Assembly (NCBI RefSeq): GCF_039822285.1
Contig: NZ_JBAJEY010000002.1
Span: 248,001-312,000 of the forward strand
Source of the DNA: Thiofaba sp039822285
Lineage (GTDB): Bacteria; Pseudomonadota; Gammaproteobacteria; Halothiobacillales; Halothiobacillaceae
DNA length: 64,000 nt
Direction: 5' to 3'
The notes beneath the pieces are model-generated. The model worked only from the letters and a program-made list of their open reading frames with translations. It was not told the origin of the DNA and did not search any database. The translations under genes were made by a program, and so were the position numbers. Shown one piece after another: positions 28,655 through 36,559 of this stretch. Numbering within the stretch: the first letter of the stretch is position 1; the number at the start of each line of letters is the position of its first letter.

Positions 28655-29143
28655 ATGCGTGCATTCATCATCCCCATGCTCCTTGCCGTTCCGGTCTTGG
28701 CCCATGCCGAAATCTACAAGTGTGTAGTCAATGGGCAGACCGTGTTCTCCCAGCAGCCGTGTGCCAAGGACGCGGTGGAGGTCAAGCCGAAGGTCGTGAA
28801 GCCTTCAGCGGATGCGATGGCTGAACAATCCGTGGTGAATGCATCTATTCAGGCCTCTGCGTCGAGCATGGAGCGTGATCGGCGTATGAGACAACTCGAA
28901 CAGGCCATCGCTGATGCCGACGCGCGCATCGCGCAGCTTGAACGCGACCGTGATGCAAAAATCCTCATGTTGCGCGTCAAGCGGATTCATGCGAACAACA
29001 ACCTTGCTGGGGCGACGTGGGAACAGAGCCTCGCTACAGAGATGGATGCCGTTGCCACTCAGTATGGGACCAGCATCCAGTCTGCGCAGATGGAAAAGCA
29101 GCGGCTGATCGACGAGCTGAACCGCATGCGCGAAAAGCCTTAG
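28655..29143 (+). CDS. Secreted DUF4124-type protein, element cargo
   Basis: A 162-residue protein with an AAGGACAG ribosome site before the ATG and a signal peptide (MRAFIIPMLLAVPVLAHA). The N-terminus of the mature part (EIYKCVVNGQTVFSQQPCAK) is the DUF4124 pattern with two cysteines, followed by a helical, probably coiled-coil region (RRMRQLEQAIADADARIAQL and onward). It is the only clearly rightward gene in the element. DUF4124 proteins are periplasmic and of unknown function. The 294 bp after it hold no gene. Confidence 0.75.
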   Translation: MRAFIIPMLLAVPVLAHAEIYKCVVNGQTVFSQQPCAKDAVEVKPKVVKPSADAMAEQSVVNASIQASASSMERDRRMRQLEQAIADADARIAQLERDRDAKILMLRVKRIHANNNLAGATWEQSLATEMDAVATQYGTSIQSAQMEKQRLIDELNRMREKP

Positions 29144-29369
29144 ACCTCAATCTCCACCTCCGCCAAGGGCGGCACTTGTCATACAACATAACCGCGCCAC
29201 ACAGAGCAGAGCCCATATTGGCGAGCGAAACGTCCTCATAGGGGGCTTGCATCAGTAAGCAGCCCTGAGCCCCCCAACGGTAACTCCGGCACGGGTCAGG
29301 AAGGGTGGAGTGCTTTTTTGTGTCATCCGTGGTGACTTTGCGGTGACTTTCCGGGGGTGTCGGCAGTAC

Positions 29370-29449
29370 CGACGCCCTCCCGCTCAAGGCCCCTACCCCC
29401 TCAATTCAAATGAGGGAGGCAGCCCACCCCCTCCCGCTCAAGGCTCCCA
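29370..29449. repeat. Short direct repeat in a gene-free stretch
   Basis: CCCTCCCGCTCAAGGC occurs near 29377-29392 and again near 29427-29442. The second copy overlaps the end of the small leftward gene at 29438. The rest of 29144-29437 shows no gene, RNA or clear terminator. Confidence 0.45.
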
Positions 29450-29695
29450 CGTGACCACCACATCCTTGGGGCCTTCGATGTTGTGCGGGAGGAGTTTCTC
29501 CAGCAGGCGCAGATAGGCGGCGCGGATGCGTGGATCGGGGCTGAGTGCGCATTCGGTCAGGTACTGTTCGCCCCCGGCGGCGTGCAGGCTGGCCTCGATC
29601 ATGGCCTTGAGGTCCCGGGTCAGTTTGTTAGGACTGCCCTTGGGGCGGCCTTTTCCGGCGTTGGGCGGGCGCTTGGGGGTGGTGCTCTGGGTCAT
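29438..29695 (-). CDS. Small basic DUF5681-like protein
   Basis: An 85-residue protein. Its N-terminal part (NAGKGRPKGSPNKLTRDLKA) followed by an alpha-helical region (DPRIRAAYLRLLEKLLPHNI) is the pattern of DUF5681/terminase-small-subunit-like proteins found in phages and islands. A DNA-binding role is plausible but not shown. It is the last gene of the leftward run in the element. Confidence 0.65.
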   Translation of the reverse strand: MTQSTTPKRPPNAGKGRPKGSPNKLTRDLKAMIEASLHAAGGEQYLTECALSPDPRIRAAYLRLLEKLLPHNIEGPKDVVVTWEP

Positions 29696-29700
29696 AGGCT

Positions 29701-30012
29701 CTATCTCTCAGTTTTTTGCTGGCGGCGCGTGGGGCGGTCTGGGCTTGGGGTGGGGAGGCTCCAATCCACCGGCGGGGGCGGCGGCCTGCCCGCGCCTAGG
29801 GCAAGCATGGCCCGTAACACCTCGGGCCAGAATCCGCGTAGGCGGCATGGCGGGAGGACGGATTCGAGCAAGTGCAGGGCGTCTTGCTCGGTGAGGTCTT
29901 CATCGGTCTGGGTCAGCAGTGCGGCGGCTGCCGTGGCCCAGGTGGCGGCATTCGCGGGGCCGCAGAGGCGGATGGCGCGGAGGGTTTGTAGGGGGTCTGC
30001 GTTGTCGGTCAT
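29701..30012 (-). CDS. Hypothetical element protein, 103 residues
   Basis: Starts at the ATG at 30012 (MTDNADPLQTLRAIRLCGP). Helical N-terminal two thirds and a Pro/Arg-rich tail (GRPPPPPVDWSLPTPSPDRP). No family recognised. It follows the TubC-docking-like gene by 4 bp and precedes the DUF5681-like gene by 5 bp, so it belongs to the same transcript. Confidence 0.6.
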   Translation of the reverse strand: MTDNADPLQTLRAIRLCGPANAATWATAAAALLTQTDEDLTEQDALHLLESVLPPCRLRGFWPEVLRAMLALGAGRPPPPPVDWSLPTPSPDRPTRRQQKTER

Positions 30013-30016
30013 CACT

Positions 30017-30385
30017 TCAGGCGGCCTTGAGGGTTGGGTGCGTGCGCCCTGCGTTGCGCATGGCCTCCTCGGGGTGCTCCCCTTGACGCAGGCGTTCCAG
30101 GAAGTCGGAAGCGGCGGCCTCGGACTCAAAGCACACGGAATCGAACAGGTGCCCGCCCTGGATGCGCACCACGCGGCTGGGCAGGCCGGGGGAGCGGTGC
30201 CAGCCATCGGGCAGGGTGGAGTAATCGTTGGTCAACAAGGCCACCAGGGTGTCGCGGTGTTGGAGGATCAAGGCCCGGTCAGCGTCCAGCAGGCGGGAGG
30301 CCGGGGCGATGATCAGGTGGCCATCCTGCACACTCAGGCGGAACCCCCGCGCTTCGAGGTGGTCGGCAAGCTCCAAGGGGGTCAT
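30017..30385 (-). CDS. TubC N-terminal docking-like domain protein
   Basis: A 122-residue protein. Residues 1-52 (LELADHLEARGFRLSVQDGH, then DADRALILQHRDTLVALL) match the small TubC N-terminal docking-type fold widely seen in proteins of integrative elements beside replication-type ATPases. The second half carries a probable beta-strand region (RVVRIQGGHLFDSVCFES). It shares one base with the ATPase gene stop. A role in protein-protein contact with the replication proteins is an inference. Confidence 0.65.
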   Translation of the reverse strand: MTPLELADHLEARGFRLSVQDGHLIIAPASRLLDADRALILQHRDTLVALLTNDYSTLPDGWHRSPGLPSRVVRIQGGHLFDSVCFESEAAASDFLERLRQGEHPEEAMRNAGRTHPTLKAA

Positions 30386-31635
30386 TAGAAGCGCTCCTCG
30401 TCGGTGCCTTCGGCCTGGTCTTGGTCAGCCAAAGGCTTCTCGGGGGCCAGAAGGTGATCAGCTTCTTTGAAGGTGCTCAACCTTTGAAAGGTGGGCATCT
30501 TCAGGTTTTCTTGATCATCTTCAGGTGGAAGCCTCCAAGCCCATTGTTGTTTGTGGCCCCCGAAGTACCCTCCCTCTTTCACAGCCTCCACCCCTAGCCT
30601 TTGCTTGGCCCGCCGGATGGTGGTCTCGGAGTACCCCGCACCGCGGGCATCGTCCATGATCTGCTTTTGCGGTAACGGCCCATCGGCAAGCAGGTTCCGC
30701 AGAAAGCGCATGGCATCCCCAAGGGTTCCGCCATCGTCTTCCTCCCCGGGCACGCTCTCCGCTTGGGCGAGCAGCTCCCGCGCTGGGCCCTCGACTGGCG
30801 CTCCCCAGGTCACACGGGTGGCATACAGGTCCCCCTCGATCCGCACCTGTTCCAGGTCGTAGGTGCACCCGCCTTCATCGGGGCCGATGTTGGACTTGGC
30901 CCGCACCAGCAAGCGCGGCGCTTCGCCTGGCGGTGGGTCTTCCCGCTTGGTCGCCAAGAGCACCACACGGGCTATCGCGCCAAAGGCGATGCTGCCAGTG
31001 ATGCGCTCCACCGGCTCCCGGCCCGTGGTGCCCTTGCTCAAGTGGGTGATGCCCAACACCGCACAATCCACGGCGGCGGCCATATCCACCAACGGCTGCA
31101 AGGCACGGCGCACCTCGCCATTCTTGTGGGAATCCGCCGCTACGGCAGACACAATGGGGTCAACGATCAGCAGCGCCGGACGCAAGCGGCGCATCTTCTC
31201 CGCCAACAGGGGAAGATCATTGGCCGGGTCAAAGGGGGAGCCATCCGTCCGGTCACCAACAAAATGCACGCGCTCAAGATCGGCTCCAGCCGCCATCAGG
31301 CGCGGAACCAGGGTGTCCTTCGGGTCATCTTCGCCCGACCAAATCACCACCTGCCCGGTTTCCGGGCAGCGTGTACCGTCGGGCCAGCGCCCTGCCGTGG
31401 TGACCGTCGCAGCGAGCCCTAAGGCCAGCATGGTCTTTCCCTGCCCAGGGCGTCCGGCCAAGAGGTGGAACTTGCCGCGAGCCATCCATCCTCCCCACAG
31501 CCAACGGATGGGCTCGGGGCGGATGCTTGATGCCTGGATGAGCACCACATCTGCGGGGGCCGGATCGAGCATCCCAGCCTCACGGCGCATGGCCGCGAGT
31601 TCCGCGCTGGTCACCACCACATCACTAAGCAGCAT
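30385..31635 (-). CDS. RepA-like AAA ATPase (AAA_25)
   Basis: A 416-residue RecA-fold ATPase of the RepA/AAA_25 type, probably a hexameric helicase for element replication or excision. Walker A is AGRPGQGKTML; Walker B is ALLIVDPIVSAVA; IWSGEDDPKDTLVPRLMAAG and LGITHLSKGT are typical of the family. A C-terminal winged-helix-like part follows (PLPQKQIMDDARGAGYSETT). The ATG at 31635 was chosen because homology begins soon after and the longer frame overlaps the upstream gene. It overlaps the upstream gene by 11 bases. Confidence 0.85.
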   Translation of the reverse strand: MLLSDVVVTSAELAAMRREAGMLDPAPADVVLIQASSIRPEPIRWLWGGWMARGKFHLLAGRPGQGKTMLALGLAATVTTAGRWPDGTRCPETGQVVIWSGEDDPKDTLVPRLMAAGADLERVHFVGDRTDGSPFDPANDLPLLAEKMRRLRPALLIVDPIVSAVAADSHKNGEVRRALQPLVDMAAAVDCAVLGITHLSKGTTGREPVERITGSIAFGAIARVVLLATKREDPPPGEAPRLLVRAKSNIGPDEGGCTYDLEQVRIEGDLYATRVTWGAPVEGPARELLAQAESVPGEEDDGGTLGDAMRFLRNLLADGPLPQKQIMDDARGAGYSETTIRRAKQRLGVEAVKEGGYFGGHKQQWAWRLPPEDDQENLKMPTFQRLSTFKEADHLLAPEKPLADQDQAEGTDEERF

Positions 31636-31993
31636 GGGCCACCTCCTCGGCAACATAGAGCGGGCAGGGCCTAACACCCGTGCCCAGGAGCAATGCCCGC
31701 CCTTTGGCATCACGCAGGATGGCGCGGGCCAGACGGTCAAGAAGGGCGTGCGCCTCGCCCCCATCCATGATCAGCACGGGCGGGGTGGCGAGCCGGGCAA
31801 GGTTCCAGTCAAAGCCTTCCGGGGCCTCCCCCGGGGGGAGCAGGACACAGGCGCGGGGATCATGGCGGGCGACCTCCCAGGCGCGGGGGCCGGTGTGCAC
31901 GATCAGGGTTCCAAAGCCCGGCACGCGGCCTTGGGCCGTGGGCGCAAGGCGGGCGCAGGCTTGGTGGGCATAGGGCGGCTTACGGGGGCGCAT
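31625..31993 (-). CDS. Hypothetical element protein, 122 residues
   Basis: The ATG at 31993 has a GGAG site 8 bases upstream; a GTG at 31999 is too close to it. The protein resembles a small Rossmann-like fold (TLIVHTGPRAWEVARHDPRA, PPVLIMDGGEAHALLDRLAR), but no family is recognised. Translationally linked to the ATPase gene, so probably part of the replication module. Confidence 0.6.
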   Translation of the reverse strand: MRPRKPPYAHQACARLAPTAQGRVPGFGTLIVHTGPRAWEVARHDPRACVLLPPGEAPEGFDWNLARLATPPVLIMDGGEAHALLDRLARAILRDAKGRALLLGTGVRPCPLYVAEEVAHAA

Positions 31994-31995
31994 GG

Positions 31996-32382
31996 TCACT
32001 TCTCCAGGGTGGTTCCATGGGCCATCGCATCCGCGATCATCAAAGCCTGGGTGAGGTGGCCTTCGATGGCATCCAACGCATCGCGCACCCGCTCGGGGGA
32101 GGGCGTGAACTCGCCCCCGTTGCCGTCCAGGTTCTCGGTCACGAACAGCAGGACCCCGGCGGCCCGCTTGAGCGTCGACCAGAGGGCATCCATCAGCGCG
32201 GGGTTGCCCCGGTGGTCGGGGTGAATGACCACGGCGTGCTCAAAGGTCGCGGGCCATTGGCTCTTGGGGAGGGATTGCGCGGGCCGGGTGGCGGTGCAAG
32301 AATCACCCTTGCCGATACCGCTTCCACCGTTCATTTCGGCCCACCCCCGCCCGCCAGCGGGGGTTTTCATTTGTGCGCTCAT
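31996..32382 (-). CDS. Hypothetical element protein, 128 residues
   Basis: Starts at the ATG at 32382, overlapping the AlpA-like gene stop (ATGA). The N-terminal 45 residues are low-complexity; the C-terminal part (GVLLFVTENLDGNGGEFTPS, then RVRDALDAIEGHLTQALMIA) is helical and looks conserved in style. No function assigned. Confidence 0.6.
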   Translation of the reverse strand: MSAQMKTPAGGRGWAEMNGGSGIGKGDSCTATRPAQSLPKSQWPATFEHAVVIHPDHRGNPALMDALWSTLKRAAGVLLFVTENLDGNGGEFTPSPERVRDALDAIEGHLTQALMIADAMAHGTTLEK

Positions 32383-32585
32383 TGCTCGCCCTCCCCGCTC
32401 TTGGTCTTGCGGTAGGCGGACATGCGCTCCAGGGCGTCCGCAGGCCACAGCAGGCGGCCATTGGGGAGTTTGAGGGGAACCAGGCCGAAGTAATGCCCGC
32501 GCTCGCAGTAGTGCACGCGGATGGAGGACGGCTTGATCTTGACCAGCCGGGCCAGTTCTTCGGTGGAGAGGGGAATGTCGTTCAT
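32379..32585 (-). CDS. AlpA-like helix-turn-helix protein
   Basis: A 68-residue DNA-binding protein of the AlpA/excisionase size class. LSTEELARLVKIKPSSIRVH is the recognition-helix region, followed by the strand pair KLPNGRLLWPADALERMSAY. The ATG at 32585 has AAGGAG nine bases upstream. It heads the leftward replication operon, directly downstream of two palindromes. In such elements AlpA-type proteins act as excision or integrase-gene regulators. Confidence 0.75.
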   Translation of the reverse strand: MNDIPLSTEELARLVKIKPSSIRVHYCERGHYFGLVPLKLPNGRLLWPADALERMSAYRKTKSGEGEQ

Positions 32586-32660
32586 GTGATTGGGCTCCTT
32601 GAATTCACCAGCCTTCATGTGCTGGCAGGGCCCAATCTATTGACCGCCAATCGCGTTTTG

Positions 32661-32707
32661 TCCCTATAGGGATGAACCTCTATCCCGATAGTCTCCTATC
32701 GGGATAG
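32661..32707. promoter_or_regulatory. Two operator-like palindromes
   Basis: TCCCTATAGGGA (32661-32672) is a perfect 12-bp palindrome. CTATCCCGATAG (32680-32691) pairs with CTATCGGGATAG (32696-32707) over four bases. All three share the TATC/CCC core, so one regulator could bind them cooperatively. They lie upstream of the AlpA-like operon and just after the 227-residue gene, so the XRE regulators or AlpA-like protein of the element are candidates. Confidence 0.6.
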
Positions 32708-32720
32708 AAGGTCTTGACGG

Positions 32721-33404
32721 CTAGTCTTCAAGTGTGATGGCCGCCTTGATTTTCTCCGCGATGGTTTCGTCCTTGGAGGGTAGGCTTAAGCCGTACTTGG
32801 CAGCCTTAGCCTGTAACTCATGAGCCGCACTGTAAGGCTCGCGTGGAAGGCCAGCAGCTTTAAGGAGGACGCGGATCATCTGGAGGTAGGTCTTCTCTTT
32901 GCGCGGGTCGAGGCGATCCTCCATTTCCGCCTTGCTGGGCATCGTTCCAGCGTATGCGCCGAGGCGATATTCGCGCTCGAAGCGGTCGCGTTCTTCGCGT
33001 GTGATTACAAGGCTTTTTAGTCCTACAGCATCCATGCTATCAATCCAAAACCAACTGGTCGGATTGGCCGCCTCATCGCCTATCTTCTCCTTTTTTAACT
33101 CAGCCCATATTCCTTCAGTTATGGGTTTGCCGTCTGCAATCTCCCCAATAATAGGGGGTGGCACGGCAATGATGCCGGCTATCTTTTCTGGCTCGCTAGA
33201 GTCAATGAAGTGCCCGTTTTGTATGCGCCCTCGCACAAACTGCATGTTTCTTGTTTTGGCGCAAATCCTGATGACGTCCGTTTCACCATAGTGCAATAAA
33301 TCATCAACACTACACCCCCAGCGTTCAGCAATTTCCTCCAGACTGAACCACTCCTTTTCCGGTAGCTCAACGCGGGCGGGTTGGTTATCCTTCTTGGCAG
33401 CCAT
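32721..33404 (-). CDS. Hypothetical element protein with N-terminal HTH-like segment
   Basis: A 227-residue soluble protein from the ATG at 33404. The N-terminus (FSLEEIAERWGCSVDDLLHY) reads like a helix-turn-helix; the middle is mixed alpha/beta and the C-terminus helical (AAKYGLSLPSKDETIAEKIK). Similar proteins are common next to regulators in islands, but I cannot name a function. The palindromes described at 32661-32707 lie just beyond its 3' end. Confidence 0.65.
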   Translation of the reverse strand: MAAKKDNQPARVELPEKEWFSLEEIAERWGCSVDDLLHYGETDVIRICAKTRNMQFVRGRIQNGHFIDSSEPEKIAGIIAVPPPIIGEIADGKPITEGIWAELKKEKIGDEAANPTSWFWIDSMDAVGLKSLVITREERDRFEREYRLGAYAGTMPSKAEMEDRLDPRKEKTYLQMIRVLLKAAGLPREPYSAAHELQAKAAKYGLSLPSKDETIAEKIKAAITLED

Positions 33405-33485
33405 GATTGCACTCCTCGCGTGCATGGGTGGTGAGAGGCCCGGTCAGGTGGTGGCACACCTGCCGGGCTTTGTTGTTGGTGGGCT

Positions 33486-33686
33486 CTACGCTTTCCCCGC
33501 CAACCGAATGACGGCACGGTTGCCGGTAGCCTCGGCACGGCAACGGAGGGCAGTCATCAGAGCCTCGCGTCCGCCAGGTTGGTCCGCTTCCTCCAGGGCC
33601 ACCGATACCAGTTCCTCGGCAAAGGCCGGGTCCTTGCGCATCAGCTCAATGAGGGTTTCATCGTGGGGGCGGTCAGGGCGGTGCAT
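33486..33686 (-). CDS. Small protein related to the C-terminus of a neighbouring XRE regulator
   Basis: A 66-residue protein from the ATG at 33686 (MHRPDRPHDETLIELMRKDP). Its last 18 residues (RAEATGNRAVIRLAGKA) match the end of the XRE protein at 34029-34313 (YAEATGSRAVIRLEARE), and the DNA matches too (33504-33537 against 34047-34080, 30 of 34 bases). It lacks the helix-turn-helix of that protein. It is probably a shortened paralogue left by a tandem duplication. Confidence 0.55.
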   Translation of the reverse strand: MHRPDRPHDETLIELMRKDPAFAEELVSVALEEADQPGGREALMTALRCRAEATGNRAVIRLAGKA

Positions 33687-33705
33687 GCGATCCCTCCTTG
33701 GGGCA

Positions 33706-34002
33706 TCAGGCGGCGGCAGGTTCAGCGGGTTCCAACGCTTCGATGTGCACACGCAGCCCGGCAGCGGTCGCCATGTTGATGAGGGCGTCCAGCGAGAAGC
33801 GGCTCATCCTCCCGCGCAAGAGGTCGTTCATGCGCGGCTGGGTCACGCCACAGCGGTGGGCGGCTTCGGCCTGGGTCCAGCCGTGGCGGCGCACGTGCTG
33901 GGCCATGGCTTGCATCAGCTCGGCACGGGCTCGCAGGTTGGCGGCCTGTTCGGGGGAATCCGCTAGGGCGTCCCAGACGCTGGCATAGGTTTCAACGGTC
34001 AT
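33706..34002 (-). CDS. XRE-family antitoxin-like regulator
   Basis: A 98-residue helix-turn-helix protein. The motif is TQAEAAHRCGVTQPRMNDLL, preceded by a dimerisation helix and followed by FSLDALINMATAAGLRVHIE, the pattern of antitoxins of the HigA2/MNT-associated type. No toxin gene directly precedes it; HigB lies two genes upstream. Its C-terminus EPAEPAAA and 3' flank resemble the HigA gene end, supporting duplication. Confidence 0.8.
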   Translation of the reverse strand: MTVETYASVWDALADSPEQAANLRARAELMQAMAQHVRRHGWTQAEAAHRCGVTQPRMNDLLRGRMSRFSLDALINMATAAGLRVHIEALEPAEPAAA

Positions 34003-34028
34003 GATGGCGCAGGTAGTCTCTCCAAGGC

Positions 34029-34313
34029 TTACTCCCTCGCCTCCAGCCGAATGACGGCGCGGCTTCCGGTGGCCTCGGCATAGCGGGCCAGGGTGCGCAG
34101 GCTGGGCATGCTCTTCCCGCTCTCCAAGCGGGCAATGGTGCTCTGGGTGGTGTGCATGCGTTCGGCAAGCTGGGCCTGGGTCAGCCCGGCGCGTGCCCTT
34201 GCGGCGATCAGTTCGCGGGCGATGGCGTACTCGGGCTCCAAGGCGTCATAGGTCGCCTTCACCTCGGGGTGCTCCAGCAGCTTGGCTTTAAGCTCATCAA
34301 GAGTTGTCATCAT
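34029..34313 (-). CDS. XRE-family regulator
   Basis: A 94-residue protein, ATG at 34313 or 34310. The N-terminal helix (LKAKLLEHPEVKATYDALEP) and the helix-turn-helix LTQAQLAERMHTTQSTIARL are the pattern of antitoxins of HigBA/RelE systems. It lies between HigA and the second XRE gene in one leftward transcript. Confidence 0.82.
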   Translation of the reverse strand: MMTTLDELKAKLLEHPEVKATYDALEPEYAIARELIAARARAGLTQAQLAERMHTTQSTIARLESGKSMPSLRTLARYAEATGSRAVIRLEARE

Positions 34314-34336
34314 GGCTCGCCCCCTCCTTAGAGGCA

Positions 34337-34639
34337 TCAGGCGGCGGCAGGCTCGGGCTTGCGCAGCGGCTCAATCGGCGGCAGGCGGTGTTGTGAGGCT
34401 CGCCAGAGGTCATATTGCACCTGGAGCCCTAGCCAAAGGTCGGGCGAGGTGCCCAGCCATTGGGCCAGCCTCAGCGCCATGCCTGCCGACACTCCGGCGC
34501 GTCCATTCAGCAGCTTGGAGAGGGTGACCCGGTCAACGTGCAAGGCTTGAGCGGCCTCGGTCACGGTCATTCCCTCGGGCAGCCATGCTTTCAGGACCTC
34601 GCCAGGATGAGGTGGGTTGTGCATGCGGGTGGCATTCAT
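34337..34639 (-). CDS. higA: Antitoxin HigA
   Basis: A 100-residue XRE antitoxin: the N-terminal HPGEVLKAWLPEGMTVTEAA leads to the helix-turn-helix ALHVDRVTLSKLLNGRAGVS and the C-terminal helix MALRLAQWLGTSPDLWLGLQ. It follows the toxin gene by 9 bp. Toxin-first order is the signature of higBA operons. It is expected to neutralise HigB and repress the operon. Confidence 0.9.
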   Translation of the reverse strand: MNATRMHNPPHPGEVLKAWLPEGMTVTEAAQALHVDRVTLSKLLNGRAGVSAGMALRLAQWLGTSPDLWLGLQVQYDLWRASQHRLPPIEPLRKPEPAAA

Positions 34640-34648
34640 GGTGACCTC

Positions 34649-34927
34649 CTAGTGGTAGTCCTGATAGTCCACAACCTCGGCATCCGCGCCCACAAACAGG
34701 AAGGTCAATCGCCAGTTGGCGTTCACCCACACCGCCCAATGTCCGGCAAGGTCGCCAGTTAGGGGGTGCAGCTTCCAGCCGGGGGCGTTCATGTCTTCCG
34801 GGCCGGTGGCGTTATCCAGGGTGGCAAGCATCACGCGCAGCTTGCCCGCGTGATGCGGCTGGATTCCGGCCTTGCTGCCGGTGCGGAAGAAGGCTTCCAG
34901 TCCGCGGTGGCGGAATGATCGAATCAT
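34649..34927 (-). CDS. higB: Toxin HigB (RelE superfamily)
   Basis: A 92-residue RelE-fold mRNA interferase starting at the ATG at 34927 (MIRSFRHRGLEAFFRTGSKA). The family motifs are KLRVMLATLDNAT, PGWKLHPLTGDLAGHWAVWV and NWRLTFLFVGADAEVVDYQD. HigB cleaves translated mRNAs at the ribosome. Here the system probably stabilises the integrated element. The 87 bp between HigB and integrase hold no gene. Confidence 0.92.
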   Translation of the reverse strand: MIRSFRHRGLEAFFRTGSKAGIQPHHAGKLRVMLATLDNATGPEDMNAPGWKLHPLTGDLAGHWAVWVNANWRLTFLFVGADAEVVDYQDYH

Positions 34928-35014
34928 GGCTGAATTGTTGTGTGTTGCGTTACAGTTGTCAATGTGAGTTTGCCCAATCACGCATAGGCGCAGGGCGGGC
35001 CGAAGGGGAGGAAT

Positions 35015-36433
35015 TCAATTCCTACCCCCGGCCTTGACCACACGAAGGCCCGTTAGGGTCCTCTCAATGGCGGGCTGCTCGATCCCGGCCTGTTCCAGAA
35101 TCCACGCCTCGATCTTGGCGTGCCACAGGCGCAAGAGGTCGATGGGGCGGACGCGGTAATGCTTGTTGGCAACGTCTCCAGGGACGTGGCCCTGTATCTG
35201 CTTGACGATGCCATCCGGGCACTCAACCCATTCAGCGAGGCTTCCGAAGCTGCGGCGCAGGCCATGCGGGGAAACGTGGGGGATGCCCGCCAGTTCACAC
35301 ACGCGGGCATTCAGGCGGGCCGGTTCGCTGATGTACCCGCTGGCACTGGTGGAGCTAGCGAACACCCAAGGGGAAGGTCCGGGCGCTTGACCGTCCCGGA
35401 GGGGGCGGACATTCGCAGCGCGGCGCTTGAGGTCGAGGAGCAGGCTTGCGACGTAGGGGGTCAGCGGGATGGTGCGCGTTCTGTCCAGCCCTCCACGGCT
35501 TGCCACTTTGTCGCGGATGGTGAGGCGGTGCCATTGCAAGTCCACATCGTCCCAGCGCAGGGCCCGCAAGGACTCCGGGCGGGCTCCAGTGAGGAGCAGG
35601 GCTTGCAGGTAGACCGAAACCGTCTGGTTTTGGAGTTTCCGCACTTCACCAAACCATGCCGCGAGCTGCTCCCGTTCCAGGCTGTCCTCTTTGGCCTCAG
35701 CGCGTGGGATGAGCTGTTTCACCTTCTTGGCGGTCACAGCCTTGGTTTGGATGAGCCCATCGTATTGGGGCTCCTCGCTTGCCCAGTTCAGGCACGCACG
35801 CAAGAGGCGATAGGCACGGCTGGCGACGGTCGGGCGCGTTTTGGTTTCGGTTTGCAGCCATGCTTGCAGGCGCTCGGGGGTCAAGTCCACCAGGCGCACA
35901 TCGCGCAAGGCGTACAGCGGACCGGCGGCGGTGGGTAGCTTGGAACGCTTGCGTGGCAGCCCAGGCGTTTGCATGGCCTTGTGGTGGTCTGTGAGCGAGT
36001 GCTTGCCCCAATAATCTTTGCGGGCTTCGATGTAGTGAGGCCAAACATCGCCAAGGGTCAGCGCCTGCCGGGCTTCTTCGCGGGCTTGAGCTTCCTTGGC
36101 CCGCTGTTTGGCTTCGTGCTCCTTGGCCTTGGCCTCGCGTTCCTCGCGGGGGTCAATGCCTTGATCCACCAGCACCTTAAGGCGGCGGGCCTCCGCACGG
36201 GCCTGGTCAAGAGTCCAGGCATCCGGGTTGCCGATGGTCACGCGGGCGGCTTTGCCATGAATGCGGTACTGGAACAGGTAAGCCTTGGCTCCCCCTTGGC
36301 GGGCACGCAGACCAAGCCCAGGCGCGGCAGAGTCCCATAGCGTGACCTCGCCCTTGTCTGGCGGGCATGTGAAGTCCCGCACGCGGGCAGCGGTGAAGTT
36401 CACGCGGGTAGTGGTAGAGTTTTTGGCAGCCAT
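35015..36433 (-). CDS. Tyrosine site-specific integrase
   Basis: A 472-residue integrase with an N-terminal DUF4102-type arm-binding domain (FTCPPDKGEVTLWDSAAPGL, then ARQGGAKAYLFQYRIHGKA), a core-binding helical domain and the catalytic domain. Catalytic residues seen are the Arg in LTGARPESLRALRWDDV, His/Arg in VSPHGLRRSFGS, and the late His and Tyr in QGHVPGDVANKHYR. It is the enzyme expected to insert the element into tRNA-Phe. Transcribed leftward, starting 285 bp inside the right attachment repeat. The four arm-like repeats lie in its promoter region. Confidence 0.95.
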   Translation of the reverse strand: MAAKNSTTTRVNFTAARVRDFTCPPDKGEVTLWDSAAPGLGLRARQGGAKAYLFQYRIHGKAARVTIGNPDAWTLDQARAEARRLKVLVDQGIDPREEREAKAKEHEAKQRAKEAQAREEARQALTLGDVWPHYIEARKDYWGKHSLTDHHKAMQTPGLPRKRSKLPTAAGPLYALRDVRLVDLTPERLQAWLQTETKTRPTVASRAYRLLRACLNWASEEPQYDGLIQTKAVTAKKVKQLIPRAEAKEDSLEREQLAAWFGEVRKLQNQTVSVYLQALLLTGARPESLRALRWDDVDLQWHRLTIRDKVASRGGLDRTRTIPLTPYVASLLLDLKRRAANVRPLRDGQAPGPSPWVFASSTSASGYISEPARLNARVCELAGIPHVSPHGLRRSFGSLAEWVECPDGIVKQIQGHVPGDVANKHYRVRPIDLLRLWHAKIEAWILEQAGIEQPAIERTLTGLRVVKAGGRN

Positions 36434-36559
36434 AGGCGCATCCCTTTCATGCGTCGGTGGTCAGGGCCCTGGGTGGTGTTGCCGCACCTCCAGGGCCTGT
36501 TTGTTTGGGGGCCGTTTCAATGTTTCGCCCCCGTCCCTTGGTTCCAGGGCATCAAATCC

